Shown here piece by piece: positions 25,579 through 35,163 of a stretch of 64,000 nucleotides of DNA. The DNA is from Fischerella sp. PCC 9431. GTDB taxonomy: Bacteria; Cyanobacteriota; Cyanobacteriia; Cyanobacteriales; Nostocaceae. Each line of letters begins with the position of its first letter. Within the stretch, counting starts at the first letter, position 1. The notes under the pieces are model-generated. The model had not been told where the DNA came from and made no database searches. It saw nothing but the letters and a program-made list of their open reading frames with translations. The translations under genes and the position numbers were made by a program. The stretch is from the NCBI RefSeq assembly GCF_000447295.1, contig NZ_KE650771.1, forward strand, positions 1,001,151 through 1,065,150, written 5' to 3'.

Positions 25579-25612
25579 AAAAGAGCAGAGAGGAATTATA
25601 CCACCTCTGCTC
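25579..25612 (-). terminator. Rho-independent terminator between tuf and rpsJ
   Basis: GAGCAGAG (25583-25590) pairs with CTCTGCTC (25605-25612), with further GG/CC pairing inside after a mismatch. On the minus strand the stem is followed by TTTTATATT. It lies 26 bp after the tuf stop codon, so it should end or attenuate the rpsL-tuf transcript before rpsJ. Confidence 0.75.
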
Positions 25613-25637
25613 CTTGTTTAATCAAGATAAACAGATG

Positions 25638-26867
25638 CTATTTGACGATTTTGGAAACGACACCAGCACCGATTGTACGACCACCTTCACGGATAGCGAA
25701 GCGCATTCCTTGTTCAATGGCGATCGCGTTGATCAGTTCTACTGTCATCTTGATTCGGTCTCCGGGCATAACCATTTCTGCCTCACTGCCGTCATCAGAG
25801 GTAAAGGTTTTGATAGTACCGGTTACGTCGGTTGTCCGTACGTAGAATTGAGGACGATATCCTGCGAAGAAAGGAGTTTTACGACCGCCTTCTTTCTCAG
25901 TCAGAACGTACACTTCTCCTTCAAATTGAGTATGAGGAGTGATCGAACCAGGTTTGGCAATTACCATACCCCGCTCAATATCGGTTTTTTGGACACCGCG
26001 CAATAGTATACCGGCATTATCGCCAGCCATGCCTTCTTCGAGACTCTTCTTGAACATCTCGATCCCGGTGACTGTGGTGGCACGGGTATCTTTGATACCA
26101 ACTAGCTCTACGTTATCGCCGATCTTGACTTTACCCCGTTCAATACGTCCGGTAGCTACTGTACCACGACCTGTAATGGAGAACACGTCTTCTACTGCCA
26201 TCAGGAAGGGCTTATCAACATCACGCTCTGGTGTGGGAATGTAAGCATCTACAGCATCCATGAGTTCGTAGATTTTGTCTACCCACTTATCTTCACCCTT
26301 CTGAGTCTTGGGGTTAGCGGTCATTTTTTCCAGCGCTTGCAGACCAGAACCTTTGATTACTGGGATGTCGTCACCAGGAAAATCATAGCTGGAAAGCAGT
26401 TCGCGAACTTCCAATTCTACGAGTTCCAACAATTCTTCATCATCCACCATGTCTTCTTTGTTTAAGAAGACAACTAAGTTGGGTACACCTACCTGGCGGG
26501 CTAGGAGAATGTGTTCACGAGTTTGGGGCATTGGGCCATCCGCAGCAGAAACCACCAGAATAGCACCATCCATTTGCGCTGCACCAGTGATCATGTTCTT
26601 CACATAGTCAGCGTGTCCAGGACAGTCTACGTGAGCATAGTGACGGCTTTCTGTCTCATACTCAACGTGAGCGGTATTAATGGTAATACCCCGTGCTTTT
26701 TCTTCGGGTGCGTTGTCGATTTGATCGTAACCTTTACCGGTAGCCTGACCGAGCGCAGCCAAAGTCATGGTAATAGCTGCTGTTAATGTGGTTTTACCGT
26801 GGTCAACGTGGCCAATAGTGCCGATATTAACGTGGGGTTTAGTCCTTTCAAACTTTGCGCGTGCCAT
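25638..26867 (-). CDS. tuf: Elongation factor Tu
   Basis: 409 residues, the usual cyanobacterial and chloroplast length. Complete GTPase motifs: GHVDHGKT (G1), [13 protein letters not shown] (switch I), DCPGHADYV (G3), NKEDMVDD (G4), and the domain II and III strands to the end ([13 protein letters not shown]). It brings aminoacyl-tRNA to the ribosome. Only 22 bp separate it from fusA. Antisense ORFs over it are shadows of its codon bias. No second copy is in the window. Confidence 0.99.
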   Translation of the reverse strand: MARAKFERTKPHVNIGTIGHVDHGKTTLTAAITMTLAALGQATGKGYDQIDNAPEEKARGITINTAHVEYETESRHYAHVDCPGHADYVKNMITGAAQMDGAILVVSAADGPMPQTREHILLARQVGVPNLVVFLNKEDMVDDEELLELVELEVRELLSSYDFPGDDIPVIKGSGLQALEKMTANPKTQKGEDKWVDKIYELMDAVDAYIPTPERDVDKPFLMAVEDVFSITGRGTVATGRIERGKVKIGDNVELVGIKDTRATTVTGIEMFKKSLEEGMAGDNAGILLRGVQKTDIERGMVIAKPGSITPHTQFEGEVYVLTEKEGGRKTPFFAGYRPQFYVRTTDVTGTIKTFTSDDGSEAEMVMPGDRIKMTVELINAIAIEQGMRFAIREGGRTIGAGVVSKIVK

Positions 26868-26889
26868 GAATGCTCGTTTCCTTTTTTAA

Positions 26890-28968
26890 TTAAGCGTTCC
26901 CTTTGCTTTTAGCTATGATTGCTTCAGCCACGTTGCGAGGTACTTCATCGTAGTGGCTAAATTCCATCGAGAATATACCTCGACCTTGGGTCTTCGACCG
27001 GATGTCAGTGGCGTAGCCAAACATTTCTGCCAATGGGACTTTAGCAGTCACTTTGGCGAGACCTTGCTCGGAACCCATCCCCTCAATTTGTCCACGACGG
27101 GAATTGAGGTCGCCCATTACATCCCCAAGGAAGTTTTCGGGAACTTCAACCTCAACTTTCATCATAGGCTCTAAAAGGATAGGTGAAGCTTTCATTACAG
27201 CTTCTTTCATTGCCATTGAGCCAGCGATTTTGAAGGCCATTTCTGAGGAGTCCACTTCATGGTAAGACCCATCAACCAGCGTCGCTTTGACGTCAATGAG
27301 TGGATATCCAGCTAGAATACCCGATTCGCAGGTTTCTTTCATACCTGCTTCGACTGGGGAAATGTACTCTTTCGGTACACTACCACCAACTATCTTGGAG
27401 ACGAATTCAAAGCCGCTTCCTGGTTCTCCCGGTGCTAAGTCAATCACAACATGACCGTACTGACCTTTACCACCGCTTTGGCGGATGAATTTACCTTCAA
27501 TTCTGTTGACTTGTTTGCGAATTGTTTCGCGGTAAGCTACTTGTGGCGCACCAACATTAGCTTCCACTTTAAATTCGCGTAACATCCGGTCTACCAGAAT
27601 TTCGAGGTGTAACTCTCCCATTCCAGCAATTACCGTTTGGTTGGTTTCTGGATCGACGTTCACGCGGAAGGTCGGGTCTTCTTCGGAGAGAGATTGTAGA
27701 GCTTTGGACAATTTGTCCATGTCGTTCTTGGTTTTGGGTTCTACCGCCACCGAGATCACAGGTTCTGGAATAAACAAGGATTCCAGAATCACTGGTGAAC
27801 CTTCATCGGTAAGAGTGTCACCAGTCAAGGTGTCTTTCAAACCTACTGCGGCTCCCAAATCGCCAGCTCTGAGTTCATCTACGTCAATGCGGTTATCCGC
27901 CTTCAAAACTACCAGACGAGAAATTCTTTCTTTTTTGTTTTTGGTGGCGTTAAGGACGTAGCTACCTTTCTTCAGAACACCAGAATATACACGAACAAAC
28001 GTTAGACGACCATAGGGGTCAGCCATAATCTTAAACGCAAGCGCCGACAGAGGCTCATTATCGTCAGCATGGCGTTCTACAGTTTCGCCATTGGGCAGTG
28101 TACCCTGGATTGCAGGTACATCAGGAGGTGCTGGCAGGTAATCTACTACAGCATCAAGCAGAAGTTGTACACCTTTGTTTTTGAAAGCAGAACCACAAAG
28201 CATCGGCACAATCGTACCTGCAACGGTGCCTTTACGCAGAGCAGTGCGAATTTCTGCTTCTGTGAGTTCTTCACCTTCAAAGTACTTATTCATCAGATCG
28301 TCATCGGTCTCGGCTACCGCTTCAATCAGCTTGGTACGGTATTCCTGAACCAAATCCTGCATATCTGCGGGAATATCCTCTTCTCTGATGTCTGTTCCTT
28401 GGTCATTGCCGTAGATATAGGCCCGCATTTTAACTAGATCAACCAGACCCAGGAAATCACTTTCGCTACCAATAGGCAATTGAATAGGAATAGCATTAGT
28501 CCGCAAGCGATCGCGCACTTGTTCGTAAACTTTGTAGAAGTTCGCGCCCGTGCGATCCATCTTGTTGACAAACACGATACGTGGAACTTTATAACGATCC
28601 GCTTGTCTCCACACTGTTTCTGTTTGCGGTTGTACACCACCCACAGAACATAAAACTGTAATTACACCATCCAGAACCCGCATGGAGCGTTCCACTTCAA
28701 TCGTGAAGTCCACGTGTCCTGGAGTGTCGATAATGTTAATTTGATGATCTCTCCAACTGGTGCTAATCGCAGCAGCCGTAATAGTAATTCCCCGCTCCCG
28801 CTCCTGGTCCATCCAGTCGGTGACGGCTGTTCCTTCATGGACTTCACCAATTTTATGAATTATGCCAGAGTAAAATAATATTCTCTCTGTTGTTGTTGTC
28901 TTGCCCGCATCTATATGCGCCGCAATACCGATATTGCGTACTTTCTCTAGCGGGTTCGTACGTGCCAC
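26890..28968 (-). CDS. fusA: Elongation factor G
   Basis: 692 residues. GTPase motifs [27 protein letters not shown] and NKMDRTGAN are intact, followed by domains II to V (for example [28 protein letters not shown] and [16 protein letters not shown]). It translocates tRNA and mRNA on the ribosome and, with RRF, recycles ribosomes. It is canonical in all motifs, so it is the housekeeping EF-G and not a paralogue such as EF-G2. It lies between rpsG and tuf in the str operon; a 155-bp spacer with a hairpin separates it from rpsG. Confidence 0.99.
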   Translation of the reverse strand: MARTNPLEKVRNIGIAAHIDAGKTTTTERILFYSGIIHKIGEVHEGTAVTDWMDQERERGITITAAAISTSWRDHQINIIDTPGHVDFTIEVERSMRVLDGVITVLCSVGGVQPQTETVWRQADRYKVPRIVFVNKMDRTGANFYKVYEQVRDRLRTNAIPIQLPIGSESDFLGLVDLVKMRAYIYGNDQGTDIREEDIPADMQDLVQEYRTKLIEAVAETDDDLMNKYFEGEELTEAEIRTALRKGTVAGTIVPMLCGSAFKNKGVQLLLDAVVDYLPAPPDVPAIQGTLPNGETVERHADDNEPLSALAFKIMADPYGRLTFVRVYSGVLKKGSYVLNATKNKKERISRLVVLKADNRIDVDELRAGDLGAAVGLKDTLTGDTLTDEGSPVILESLFIPEPVISVAVEPKTKNDMDKLSKALQSLSEEDPTFRVNVDPETNQTVIAGMGELHLEILVDRMLREFKVEANVGAPQVAYRETIRKQVNRIEGKFIRQSGGKGQYGHVVIDLAPGEPGSGFEFVSKIVGGSVPKEYISPVEAGMKETCESGILAGYPLIDVKATLVDGSYHEVDSSEMAFKIAGSMAMKEAVMKASPILLEPMMKVEVEVPENFLGDVMGDLNSRRGQIEGMGSEQGLAKVTAKVPLAEMFGYATDIRSKTQGRGIFSMEFSHYDEVPRNVAEAIIAKSKGNA

Positions 28969-29089
28969 AGCTGCCTCCTATACTTTTCGCCTCATGATAT
29001 CTTGTATATTACACTTTGTTAAGATTAGATCTTTTCTGGTAAACCGTCTTTTTATTTAGTAACTACCACGATATATCTTTGGTCTTTTT

Positions 29090-29119
29090 AGTAGAAACGC
29101 ACCTGAGCGCGTTTCTACT
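29090..29119 (-). repeat. Hairpin just after rpsG
   Basis: AGTAGAAACGC (29090-29100) and GCGTTTCTACT (29109-29119) form a perfect 11-bp stem with an 8-nt loop. It starts 5 bp after the rpsG stop on the minus strand. The sequence after it is AAAAAGACC, not a T tract, so it is more likely an mRNA stability or processing hairpin than a terminator, or a copy of the palindromic GTAGAGACG-type repeat family. Confidence 0.65.
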
Positions 29120-29123
29120 ATCT

Positions 29124-29594
29124 TTAGTAGCGATAATGTGCAAAGGCTTTATTTGCTTCTGCCATCCGGTGTGTTTCTTCACGCTTACGAATCGAACTAC
29201 CGGTTTCGTTAGCAGCATCCATCAATTCTTGAGCTAGTCTGCCAGCCATTGTCCGACCAGGTCTCGATCTAGAAAACTGTACTAACCAACGCAATGCCAA
29301 ACTTGTACCACGCTCTGCCCGCACTTCCATGGGAACCTGATAGGTAGCGCCGCCTACTCGTCGAGCTTTTACTTCTACCAATGGCGTTGCATTCCGCACT
29401 GCTCTTTCAAATGTTTCCAATGGATCGCTTCCGGTTCTTTCCTCGATATTTTTCATCGCAGCATAAACAATCCTGGCGGCAAGTGATTTTTTGCCGCTAC
29501 GCATCACCCGACGGATCATCATGCTTACTAGGCGACTGTTGTAAACAGAGTCAGGTGGAACTGGGCGCTTTTGAGTAACACCACGACGAGACAT
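29124..29594 (-). CDS. rpsG: 30S ribosomal protein S7
   Basis: 156 residues, standard bacterial length. Starts [29 protein letters not shown] and contains the RNA-binding [20 protein letters not shown] and [16 protein letters not shown] segments; ends [12 protein letters not shown]. It binds the 3' major domain of 16S rRNA and starts assembly of the 30S head. It is separated from rpsL by 661 bp, far more than usual in the str operon. Confidence 0.98.
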   Translation of the reverse strand: MSRRGVTQKRPVPPDSVYNSRLVSMMIRRVMRSGKKSLAARIVYAAMKNIEERTGSDPLETFERAVRNATPLVEVKARRVGGATYQVPMEVRAERGTSLALRWLVQFSRSRPGRTMAGRLAQELMDAANETGSSIRKREETHRMAEANKAFAHYRY

Positions 29595-30255
29595 ACTTCA
29601 ACCTTAAATTTCTGAATTTAGCAACTAGATGATTTACGTTTAGACAGTTTTTCAGTGCTGAAATAGCAATGGAACTGACCTATTTAACTTGCTGCCCTCA
29701 ACTAGACATACAAGGCGACAATAATTATATACCTTAATAGCTAATTTATATAGCTAATCAAACTCAATTCAAAATGCTGCTGTCGCTTATAGCATTCTAA
29801 AGATTCCCGTATTCACAGCAAACAGGGCGTAAGAGGCTTTACTAATCTAACTTAAAGTTTTTTAGAAACTCATAGCTTCTTGGCAGAGTCAAGGCGATCG
29901 CACTTCAGATTGCCTGCGAATAATTACTTTATACAGGTCTTACATTCTGATGCAATTAGCTTTGTTCCTATAGAAAACTATTAAGGAACTGCCGCTCGCT
30001 TTAATGATGGCATTGATTTCCGTACGTTTGCACGGAGCCAATTCAAATTCTATCATTGATTTTTGTTGAACAGTGGCACTACAAATGGTAGCAAAAACAA
30101 AAAAGTAAACTTTTTTTGCTGATGCAGACACACACCTTACTGAATCAAAGGTTAATTTGTATGAGCTATGCCAACTGCTCTACAAATAAATGTAAAGGCT
30201 AATTATTCTCCAAACGCGATTAATCGCGTTTAGACTCGATTAATCGCGCCTTTCT
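29595..30255. other. Unusually long rpsL-rpsG spacer
   Basis: 661 bp inside the str operon. It holds a perfect 20-bp palindrome next to rpsL (30212-30231), a possible -10 box TATAAT on the minus strand (29729-29724) that could start a separate rpsG transcript, and otherwise A/T-rich sequence. The 63-residue minus-strand ORF at 29940-30131 does not look like a real protein. Confidence 0.5.
30212..30250. repeat. Perfect 20-bp palindrome AAACGCGATTAATCGCGTTT plus partial copy
   Basis: AAACGCGATTAATCGCGTTT at 30212-30231 is self-complementary and is followed by CTCGATTAATCGCG, a second partial copy. The same CGCGATTAATCGCG core occurs at 47808-47823 inside another gene. It belongs to the family of GCGATTAATCGC palindromes common in Nostocales genomes. 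It lies 6 bp after the rpsL stop. Confidence 0.85.
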
Positions 30256-30630
30256 CTATTGTTTTGGACGTTTGGTTCCATACTTGGAACGGCCTTGTTT
30301 GCGGTCTTTGACTCCGGCTGTATCTAAAGTGCCACGAATGATGTGGTATCTCACGCCTGGTAAGTCCTTAACCCGACCGCCACGAATCATTACAACAGAG
30401 TGTTCTTGCAAGTTATGACCGATTCCTGGAATGTAGGCTGTGACTTCAAATCCAGAAGTTAGTCTTACCCTTGCGACTTTACGCAGAGCCGAATTCGGTT
30501 TTTTCGGTGTGGTCGTGTATACCCTAGTACAAACGCCCCGACGTTGTGGGCATTGTTTTAGAGCTGGGGACTTGGTTTTTTGACGCGCTTTTTCGCGTTC
30601 GTTACGTATTAGCTGCTGTATAGTGGGCAT
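30256..30630 (-). CDS. rpsL: 30S ribosomal protein S12
   Basis: 124 residues. Contains the conserved decoding-centre segments [31 protein letters not shown] (with the Lys positions where streptomycin resistance maps, wild type here) and [17 protein letters not shown]. First gene of the str operon. A near-consensus σ70-type promoter lies just upstream (30684-30713). Confidence 0.98.
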   Translation of the reverse strand: MPTIQQLIRNEREKARQKTKSPALKQCPQRRGVCTRVYTTTPKKPNSALRKVARVRLTSGFEVTAYIPGIGHNLQEHSVVMIRGGRVKDLPGVRYHIIRGTLDTAGVKDRKQGRSKYGTKRPKQ

Positions 30631-30683
30631 GAGTTACAGCGCGTGAAGCTGCTTTATAGTTTAACTTTTGACAACAAATTCTG

Positions 30684-30713
30684 ATTATATCTTTTTTGTG
30701 GATCAAAAGTCAA
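30684..30713 (-). promoter_or_regulatory. Promoter of the str operon
   Basis: On the minus strand TTGACT (30713-30708), an 18-nt spacer, and TATAAT (30689-30684). This is five of six and six of six matches to the σ70 consensus. Transcription would start near 30677, giving a leader of roughly 45 nt before the rpsL ATG at 30630. Confidence 0.72.
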
Positions 30714-30765
30714 ATAATTTTAGATTTTAGACTTCCTCGTGAGCGCTCAGTCGAACGATTTTGGA

Positions 30766-30888
30766 TTGACCCCCAGGATTTATCGGGCTAGAATGCGTGG
30801 ATTTTGGAAAATAGGATTGGCCCCACAAATAAATCTGCTTGTTCTATACCATCAAAGAATGATTGGCCAATATAAATATTATTTTTTT
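30766..30888 (+). ncRNA. Candidate small RNA with its own promoter
   Basis: On the plus strand TTGACC (30766-30771), a 17-nt spacer and TAGAAT (30789-30794) form a good σ70-type promoter with no gene in its path: the next gene is on the other strand. Downstream, ATTGGCC (30816-30822) can pair with GGCCAAT (30865-30871), and TTTTTTT follows at 30882-30888. The predicted RNA would be about 85 nt (from near 30801). It may be a small RNA, or read-through could be antisense to the IscA-type gene at 30919-31245. No known RNA family was recognised. Confidence 0.35.
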
Positions 30889-30918
30889 CGTTTGGATTCA
30901 CTAACAACCACTAAACAA

Positions 30919-31245
30919 TCAACCGGTAGCAAATGAATTACCACAGCCACAAGTAGCGTTTGCTTGGGGATTTTGGAAGCGAAAAGCACCACCCATTAGA
31001 TCCTCAGAATAATCTATGGTTAGACCATCAACGTAATTAAAGCTTTGGGGGTCTATAACTACTTGAATACCTTCACATTCTAAAGTGCGATCGCCCGTCT
31101 TAACAGTTTCATCAAAATACATATCGTAATACCAACCAGAACAACCACCGACTTTAACTGCCAATCGAAACAACGGATTTGGTTGTTGCTGCTTAGATTT
31201 TAATCTTCTAATCTCACTGACTGCTGCTGGACTCAAATGAATCAT
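30919..31245 (-). CDS. IscA/SufA-type iron-sulfur cluster assembly protein
   Basis: 108 residues with the three invariant cysteines of A-type carriers: Cys35 in VGGCSGWYYDM and Cys99 and Cys101 in ATCGCGNSF. The A-type fold is intact (RLAVKVGG, LTIDYSEDLMGGAFRFQNPQA). These proteins carry Fe-S clusters or iron to target proteins in the cytosol. The gene stands alone here, without nifU, nifS or suf genes, which fits the housekeeping SufA/IscA type of cyanobacteria and not the nif-associated copy. Confidence 0.93.
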   Translation of the reverse strand: MIHLSPAAVSEIRRLKSKQQQPNPLFRLAVKVGGCSGWYYDMYFDETVKTGDRTLECEGIQVVIDPQSFNYVDGLTIDYSEDLMGGAFRFQNPQANATCGCGNSFATG

Positions 31246-31322
31246 GAAATGGGTCTGGGGATTGAAAGCTTTACCTTAAAAATATTACAGGTTATCGTTG
31301 GTGCTTGCTCAAGTGTCAATTA

Positions 31323-31370
31323 GGCATGGGGTATTGGGCATGGGGTATTGGGCATGGGGTATTGGGCATT
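31323..31370. repeat. Tandem 14-bp repeat GGCATGGGGTATTG, 3 copies
   Basis: GGCATGGGGTATTG repeats exactly at 31323-31336, 31337-31350 and 31351-31364, followed by a partial unit GGCATTGG. Downstream comes an AATTTTT heptamer array (31426-31453). Such arrays mutate by slippage and could serve for strain typing. Confidence 0.88.
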
Positions 31371-31506
31371 GGTATTCTCCCTGCACCCTGCTCCCTGCTT
31401 CCTTGTCCTCCTTGTCTCTCTTCCCAATTTTTAATTTTTAATTTTTAATTTTTCATTGATCAGTCCCCAATCCCCAATTCCCTATATCCGCTTGTCTATT
31501 TTGACT

Positions 31507-31926
31507 TCAATCTTCTGCGCGAGCGTAATCGTCTTGGAAACGGATAATATCATCTTCGCCTAAATATTCTCCGTTCTGTACTTCGATTAATACCAAAGGA
31601 ATCACACCAGGGTTCTCTAAACGATGGGCTGTGCATTGGGGTACATATGTAGACTGATTGTTGCCTAGCAAGACCTCTTGCTCACCACAAACTACCCTCG
31701 CTGTACCAGAAACAACAATCCAGTGTTCACTGCGATGATGGTGCATTTGTAGACTCAGCCGATGTCCGGGTTTAACTTCGATACGCTTAATTTTATAACC
31801 GCGTCCTTCTTCCAAAACTGTAAAAGAACCCCAAGGACGCAATTCTGTTGCTGCAACACCTCTGGCAGTAATAGCCGCAGGCAAAGGCAGTGCATTAGTT
31901 TGTGTTGTTTCTTGGTATTGAGCCAT
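31507..31926 (-). CDS. Cupin / mannose-6-phosphate isomerase type II family protein
   Basis: 139 residues from the ATG at 31926 (MAQYQETTQTN), chosen because TGAGGT precedes it by 5 nt. The frame extends to another ATG at 31974 but without such a site. One cupin domain of the type found at the C-terminus of bifunctional GDP-mannose pyrophosphorylase/phosphomannose isomerase: RPWGSFTVLEEGRGYKIKRI, metal-ligand HHHRSEHWIVVSGTA, and YVPQCTAHRLENPG. The metal-binding His residues are intact. As a stand-alone protein it may isomerise mannose-6-phosphate or only bind sugar; which is not known. Mannose metabolism would fit the mannosyltransferase-like genes further on, but these are 10 kb away. Confidence 0.88.
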   Translation of the reverse strand: MAQYQETTQTNALPLPAAITARGVAATELRPWGSFTVLEEGRGYKIKRIEVKPGHRLSLQMHHHRSEHWIVVSGTARVVCGEQEVLLGNNQSTYVPQCTAHRLENPGVIPLVLIEVQNGEYLGEDDIIRFQDDYARAED

Positions 31927-32295
31927 AGTTACCTCATTCGGAGATATAACAAAACCGTTAGTACTCTTAACCATTGATGGAAAAACATGGCGCTATGTTG
32001 CAACTGTATAAATTAGCAATTTAGCCCACACCTGCCAAACATAGCAAAATCACAGTCTAAGGTGTAATCAATGACTGCTACTAATAACGTATCTACACCA
32101 AGTCTTCACGAATTGAAGTGGCAACTTTTAGTTAGCTTTAAATTTGGGAATGGGGGATCGGGGAGCGGGGAGCGGGGACAAGGAAGACAACTTATCCGGT
32201 TATCAAATGAAACTGCTCACTGTTAACTGCTAACTGTTAACTGAATCCATACCCAATCCCCGATCCCTGATCCCTTATCCCCTATCCCAGCCCTC
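31927..32295. repeat. Intergenic low-complexity region
   Basis: 369 bp between the cupin gene and the phosphodiester glycosidase-like gene. It contains GGGGGATCGGGGAGCGGGGAGCGGGGAC around 32153-32180, and near 32245-32285 the complementary-type CCCAATCCCCGATCCC heptamers, which could pair with it. ACTGTTAACTGCTAACTGTTAACTG near 32218-32242 is a further tandem repeat. I see no gene. Confidence 0.7.
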
Positions 32296-34398
32296 TCAAC
32301 GTGGTTCCAAGAAAATTCCTATACCGTTGTGAACCCGAGCTGCGGTATTGGGGAAACGATCCAGAAGTTGTCCTCCTAAATAAAGGCTGGTAGAACTACC
32401 ACCATCTAGATTTAAAGCATCAACACAACCCATTTGCTGCATTAATTGAGCGTGTTCTGCTAAGGTAGGTCCACCACCACCAGCACGGTTATGGACGGCG
32501 GCGATGATCAAGTTGCCTGTTGTGGTTCTACAAATACCACTACGGATTGCTTTTTGGGCAACAAAAGCATTACTGAATTGTTCGCCTTTGCCATTTAGGA
32601 CAATTTGACGATTTTGTAAAAGTAGAGGTCCTGCTCCGAGAATATAAGGATAATTACTAAACTCTCCGGGACTGGTAGAACTTTCAATTTTTACTGGAGA
32701 ACCAACAGGCAAAATGGAAGCGTTGCTGACAGCATTAGCACGTAGTACCAGCAAATATCCATCCGCAGGAATAGGAAAAGTAGTTTCACCGACTTTACCT
32801 CCTGGTAACTGATCAGTAATTTGATTTTTCTGGACAGTCAGGATAATTTCGTTGTCGGTTAAGGGAGAATAGTTCACTCCCCAAGCAGGAGTATAGCGAG
32901 CTATGCCACTTTGAACGTAGCCACTATTGAGAGCTAATATGGGTAATTTTTGGTTATTAGCAGTAATGACATTTTCTAACAGAGCCAAACGACCCATATA
33001 AAATTGACCAGAATCATTCCAAGCGATCGCACCCCGGTTCAAAATCGGACTGGATAACCATTGACCATCTCGACGAATTGCACCCAAAGGTAGGCGATTA
33101 TTGCGGTTAAAATAACCACCATTAATTGCTGCAACTGCTAACTGTTGTTGGGCTGTTTGGATTAAAGGAGCAGTTCCTTCTAGAGTATTAGAGTTTGTAG
33201 TAATCGGTCTAATTTTTAACCCGACAGTACGCGGATTGATTTCTAACCAAACAACTGGAAAGCGTTCTTGACCTAAATTTACATACTGCTGCCGCCAGTT
33301 TAATCCCGATGCCCAAGTAATTGATCGTGGTAGTAGTGTATCTGGACGAACATCGATGTTCAGACGATTTGGTGCAGTGCTAACTAGGGGGGCTAACCCA
33401 ATGGGAATCTCCAGACGGAGAATCGTCTGGTTGTTAACTACCTGTACTTGCTTAATTAATGGTGGGGGAGTGGGAGTAGTATTTTGCTGATTCTCGTTTG
33501 ATGGCAATATCTGTTTTAAGAGATTTTCGGGAAATGGCGCGGGGGTAGGGATATTTTCTATTGGAGGTGGTGGCGGGGGGGTGTAACGTTGAATTAAAGC
33601 TGGATCGGCGATACCATTTAACGTTATTGTCCAATCTCTGGTGGTTGGAGCAGAAGGTTTGAGAATTGGGTTATTTGGATCGTCGCTTAAAGGTTGATTT
33701 TGTTTAACAAGGTCTTCTTGTTTGATTTGCCAAGGAGTGGGGCGATCTAAATTGACGGTGACGCGTTCTACTAAAGATTCTTTGGTTTGACTAATCTCTG
33801 TGATTTTGGCGCTCGGTGTAGATATAACCAAAGTATTACCCTGCACTTGCATTTGCCATTCAGATGTTTTGGCAAAATTGGTAATATCCAAGTAGCGATA
33901 ACCTCCCGCCAAGGTGCTAACTAAAATTGGTGATTTAGTAGCGGATGAATACCACTGTATTGGTTGTTTGGTAGGACTGTTGCTATTTAATAAATCGACG
34001 CCAAAAAACTGCCGAATTGCTGCATCACTAATTTGAGTTGTCAGCTGACCTGCTTTTAGGCGTCGTTGTAACCATGCTCCTGGTAGGATTCGACCATTGA
34101 GAGAAATTTGATTACCATAGTATATTACCCCTGACAAAGGAGGTGCAGGTGGTTTTGGTTTGGGTACTGGTTTTGGTTGAACTGTAGTTGTAGATTGGGC
34201 AACTTTTGTCTTGGTCTGTTTTTTAGAAGCGATTGATTCGTAAGGGATAGCAGTATAGGCGATCGCACAATCTCCAAGTGCTGTTAAGCACAGTACAGTT
34301 AAAACCATCGGTGATGCCAAAAACTTGACAAACCTACTGACACTACCAACTGCAACATGACTAGATTGGCGTTGACCAGAATTTAAAGTCTTTACCAT
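32296..34398 (-). CDS. Phosphodiester glycosidase family (NAGPA/DUF2233) membrane-anchored or secreted protein
   Basis: 700 residues. One N-terminal hydrophobic segment (about 29-50, MVLTVLCLTALGDCAIAYTA) forms a signal peptide or anchor. A Pro-rich linker (QPKPVPKPKPPAPPLSG) follows. The middle of the protein has a Pro-rich repeat (PPPPPPIENIPTPAPFP) and unrecognised β-rich sequence. The last 300 residues match the phosphodiester glycosidase domain: AINGGYFNRNNRLPLGAIRRDG, LPGGKVG, and the catalytic-looking NLDGGSSTSLYLGG with its invariant Gly residues. Family members cut sugar-1-phosphate diesters; here probably in the periplasm or cell wall. Substrate unknown. Confidence 0.85.
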   Translation of the reverse strand: MVKTLNSGQRQSSHVAVGSVSRFVKFLASPMVLTVLCLTALGDCAIAYTAIPYESIASKKQTKTKVAQSTTTVQPKPVPKPKPPAPPLSGVIYYGNQISLNGRILPGAWLQRRLKAGQLTTQISDAAIRQFFGVDLLNSNSPTKQPIQWYSSATKSPILVSTLAGGYRYLDITNFAKTSEWQMQVQGNTLVISTPSAKITEISQTKESLVERVTVNLDRPTPWQIKQEDLVKQNQPLSDDPNNPILKPSAPTTRDWTITLNGIADPALIQRYTPPPPPPIENIPTPAPFPENLLKQILPSNENQQNTTPTPPPLIKQVQVVNNQTILRLEIPIGLAPLVSTAPNRLNIDVRPDTLLPRSITWASGLNWRQQYVNLGQERFPVVWLEINPRTVGLKIRPITTNSNTLEGTAPLIQTAQQQLAVAAINGGYFNRNNRLPLGAIRRDGQWLSSPILNRGAIAWNDSGQFYMGRLALLENVITANNQKLPILALNSGYVQSGIARYTPAWGVNYSPLTDNEIILTVQKNQITDQLPGGKVGETTFPIPADGYLLVLRANAVSNASILPVGSPVKIESSTSPGEFSNYPYILGAGPLLLQNRQIVLNGKGEQFSNAFVAQKAIRSGICRTTTGNLIIAAVHNRAGGGGPTLAEHAQLMQQMGCVDALNLDGGSSTSLYLGGQLLDRFPNTAARVHNGIGIFLEPR

Positions 34399-35163
34399 AA
34401 ATGATTCAGTATTGGGGGAAAAATCTCACAGACAAACTAACAGAACTTTCTAAAATATCAAAGAATAATGACGTAAGTTTGGAACACGAACGTGATAATG
34501 TATATATGGGCTTTTTGTTTCTTGTTCAAGCGACAAGCAATTCTGCCACTATAAAGACTGTGATTTTGAGTGCGCTAAATTACAATTAGTGCTAAAAAAT
34601 ATTTAACAGCAGTCAAAAGCTTTTAAGCTGAATCTAGGCGGACCATCCTCACTAATTACTTGCTACTTAAGTGAGGTTTAGCTGATAGCAACACAGGTAA
34701 CAAAGGGTGGTCAGTAAAAATCTAGACAGCTAATCCAAAGAGATTTAGGAATTGCCAAATGGGTATATAGTGTAATACGCTGATTTTGTCGCTGAATCAG
34801 GACATTTTTTGTCTCAAAAATTCGAGAAGTGAAGAATTTGATTTTTCTTAGTTAAGCCGCAAAAGGCCACAGCAAATAAGTGAATTTGATTGGAAAATAA
34901 AAGGCATTGAGGAGTACATAGCTTCACGAGATAAAGAAAACACTGCGTAGGCAAACGTTGTTTGCTTAACTCAGCAAAAACCCATAAGAAACAACGCACA
35001 GATTTTAACACGGGCATGGTAAACATCGGCTCGAAGTTAAAATTTTTTTTCCTTAAATTTCGGTTATTGTGAATTTTTTCATGCGTGTATTTAGAAAATT
35101 TTTCCCAGTTGCAAAGACCTAATTGTTAATTCATTGTCGGCATTACGATGGCAGGGTTAGTCT
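34399..35163. other. Divergent upstream region of the glutamate synthase gene
   Basis: 765 bp with A/T-rich sequence. An NtcA site would be expected for this gene, but I find no exact GTA-N8-TAC: the nearest, GTATATAGTGTAATAC at 34763-34778, has a spacing of 10. A 62-residue ORF at 34401-34589 starts 3 bp from the divergent start and looks random. No strong terminator or hairpin was seen. Confidence 0.4.

Noticed and set aside
26953-28640. Several long ORFs opposite fusA and tuf
   Set aside because: They are antisense to highly expressed genes with strong codon bias, which commonly gives open antisense frames.
29940-30131. 63-residue ORF in the rpsL-rpsG spacer
   Set aside because: Composition and lack of a ribosome binding site argue against a protein. 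It does not explain the long spacer.
34401-34589. 62-residue ORF divergent from the phosphodiester glycosidase-like gene
   Set aside because: No similarity to a protein family, starts only 3 bp from the divergent start codon, and looks like random translation.
34763-34778. NtcA-like site upstream of the glutamate synthase gene
   Set aside because: GTA and TAC are separated by 10, not 8, bases. The TAN3T box is not at the right distance either.
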